Positions 62,148 through 64,000 of a stretch of 64,000 nucleotides of DNA are shown piece after piece (within the stretch, counting starts at the first letter, position 1; each line of letters begins with the position of its first letter). The DNA lies in contig NC_083342.1 of assembly GCF_019175385.1 (NCBI RefSeq), positions 123,566,376 to 123,630,375 of the forward strand, read 5' to 3'. The notes under the pieces are model-generated. The model did no database searches and was not told where the DNA came from. It saw only the letters and a program-made list of their open reading frames with translations. Position numbers and translations under genes: made by a program. The DNA comes from Lycium barbarum (lineage: Eukaryota; Streptophyta; Magnoliopsida; Solanales; Solanaceae).

Positions 62148-62999
62148 TACTTATTATACTATATTAAAAGTCAAGTATTCATACTAACTCTTGATATATG
62201 AGAGGAAGATACGAGTTTTTTCTACTGTTCAATTGAAGTATTAATTTTAAGCTTTCCAATTTTTAGGATCAAATGTATTTCTTTTTTTATTTATAAACTC
62301 TTTTTATTCCAATATGAGCTCTTCTTTGAATATCAATCTATACATTTTAGGAGAAGCATATATCTTTTCTGTTGATATCGATTATTTTCAATTTGGGGTT
62401 GTAATTTTTATGGGACTTCAATTATCTTTGTTTTGGATCAAGCTGATGTTCTCGGAGAGGGATTCTAGGCCAACAAAATGCCTATTGTGTTCTCATTCCA
62501 CTTTTCTTTTTTCTCTTCATAGTTTTCTCTTACTTTTCAACAATTTTATTACGTGAGTTCTATATAGTAAAATTGTATTTTCTTGTAGAGATAAGTATTC
62601 TCTTTAATCTATCTCAATTTATGAGAAGGAGTTTGGCGTCAAAACACTTAATTTGACTTTGAATTTATGTATAGATTTTTAAATTTTTTAAATTACAATT
62701 TACATATTTAAAAGCTATATAAAAAGTTTTACAAGTCAACAAAGTTGATGATTCAAAATACTTAATTTTTTTTTGAAGAAAATTACGGTCAAAGAAAAAC
62801 TTATTTGACTTCCAAAACAATAATAAATTGACCTAAAGTGACACGGAAGACTATTTTAGATTAATGTGTCTATAACTCTGTTTTACTTTTACACATTCTT
62901 TTTTGCATTTTTTATTTTTCTCTTTCATTAAATCTATATTTTTGTATCTATAAGAGAATTATATTTTATAACCGTGCGAAACACGGACAAGTGCACTAG
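62148..62999 (+). mobile_element. Helitron-like non-autonomous element
   Basis: The right end has a short hairpin CCGTG-CGAAA-CACGG (62972-62986), then 9 nt, then CTAG (62996-62999) followed by T. This is the usual 3' end of plant Helitrons. A plausible left end is near 62148-62160 (TTATACTATATTAAAAG, a common Helitron start in plants). There is no Rep/helicase gene. The left limit is uncertain, and another small repeat lies within. Confidence 0.45.
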
Positions 63000-64000
63000 T
63001 AACCAATAAAAAAAAAGTTAATTTTATGCATATGGTAACTTGTGTATGGTTATTTAACTTTTAATTACTTTTATGAAAGTGAAACAGAAAATGTGAAATT
63101 AATTGAGAGAGCACTTGTTAATGACTTCCCTTATCCTTTTTGCTTTCTTGATGAAATGAGATTCTTCAACAATCCCACAAATATTAACCCTTACACTTTG
63201 TTCTTCCCCAATTTGCCCTTCTCAAAATAGAAAATTTGCTCATTCGCAGATTTCCAGTAAACAAGTTTAAGCATGGATACATCAGTTCTTCACCGCTTTC
63301 TTGTAGTTTTAATCATAATCAAAATTTGTGTCTTTTTTTTTTTCGACTGAAAAGACGCCGATTAATAAAAATAAAAATATATGTACGATTTTCGAGATCA
63401 ACTCCTCACTGATTAAAGTTCTACATTTTGAGTAAATAAGAAAATCAAAATAAAGGAAAAGCTTAAATTAACGCCGTACAAATTAAGTCATCTCATTTGG
63501 AATTTGGTAACCCATAATAATAATAATTTATAACGATTGGATGTTACGAAAATACTTAATAGTACGACCCTTTGTAGAGTTATATATCATTTGATTGTGC
63601 TAGCTGAAATTTCACACTCAGTATTATTAATTAGCAAAAAAACAAAAGTTAAATCTTATTAGCGGACAATTTAAATATCTTGAAGAGGCGATTTTAAAAA
63701 GAGAGGACCTACTTGGGTTGATGACAAGATGAAGCTTTTTCTTTTAATCTGTATTTTCCATGAGATGATAAGGTCTAGACTTTGATTTCGTGATTTCTAG
63801 CTCTAATCTTCAGTTAGATGTGTTCAAATGACGGAAATCATATTTAGAAAACATATTTTCTATAAGAGAGTCATTTTGTTGGCGTTTTAGTTGCCATGAC
63901 ATTTTTTTTCTATCAAAAGGGAGAAAATGACTTCCCTCATTTATAAACAGAAGTCATTTTCCTTACAATTAATCTTAACCTTTCGCTTCATGATATTTGC
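63000..64000. other. Right-edge repeat of the FRO intergenic region
   Basis: Blocks here repeat, in the same order, those at 56579-58075. Examples are TTGTTAATGACTT, GAATGAGATTCTTCAACAA-like, TCTAATCTTCA.TTAGATGT, TTGTTGGCGTTT and TCTATCAAAAGGGAGAAA. I see no gene. Confidence 0.7.

Overview
The window is nuclear DNA of a flowering plant, almost certainly a member of the nightshade family (Solanaceae). The genes have many GT-AG introns in AT-rich sequence. The repeats are typical of that family: short tails ending in TTG repeats of the TS-SINE/RTE-LINE type, a tRNA-derived SINE with a poly(A) end, an Au-type SINE, MULE-, hAT- and Stowaway-like small elements, and a 5.5 kb solo LTR resembling Ogre/Tat retrotransposons. 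I cannot name the genus from sequence alone. Every host gene recognised lies on the minus strand.

Layout from left to right. (1) 664-16351: exons 1-15 of NUP160, a scaffold nucleoporin; the last ~40% of the gene lies beyond the left edge. Its large introns hold SINEs, a LINE, a 135 bp tandem duplication and one exon-like segment with an in-frame stop. (2) 19278-23617: a complete KORRIGAN-type membrane-anchored GH9 endoglucanase in six exons (618 aa). (3) 28281-33286: complete eIF3c in three coding exons (915 aa). (4) 33.4-44.7 kb: gene-free, dominated by the solo LTR (36326-41859, 5 bp duplication ATAAT). (5) 44676-60.3 kb: a tandem ferric-chelate reductase (FRO) cluster with two complete nine-exon genes (739 and 738 aa) and a third copy that keeps only exons 1-3 and is broken. 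A fourth relic of one FRO exon lies alone at about 27.6 kb. A diverged direct repeat of the intergenic DNA at the right edge suggests that the FRO array continues beyond the window. (6) 60.3-64 kb: no gene; a Helitron-like end, MITE-like pieces and low-complexity tracts.

The genes do not form an operon-like system. NUP160, KOR and eIF3c are unrelated housekeeping genes. The FRO cluster is the only functionally coherent group (reduction of Fe(III)/Cu(II) at membranes). I found no clearly novel molecular system. The most informative observations are evolutionary: a decaying FRO tandem array with datable insertions, a 78 bp duplication that gives one FRO gene two competing splice acceptors, two LINE copies whose 3' ends carry the tail seen alone elsewhere in the window, and a probable GC-AG intron in NUP160. 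Exon coordinates were worked out by hand from splice sites, reading phase and family knowledge; all coding exons join in frame.
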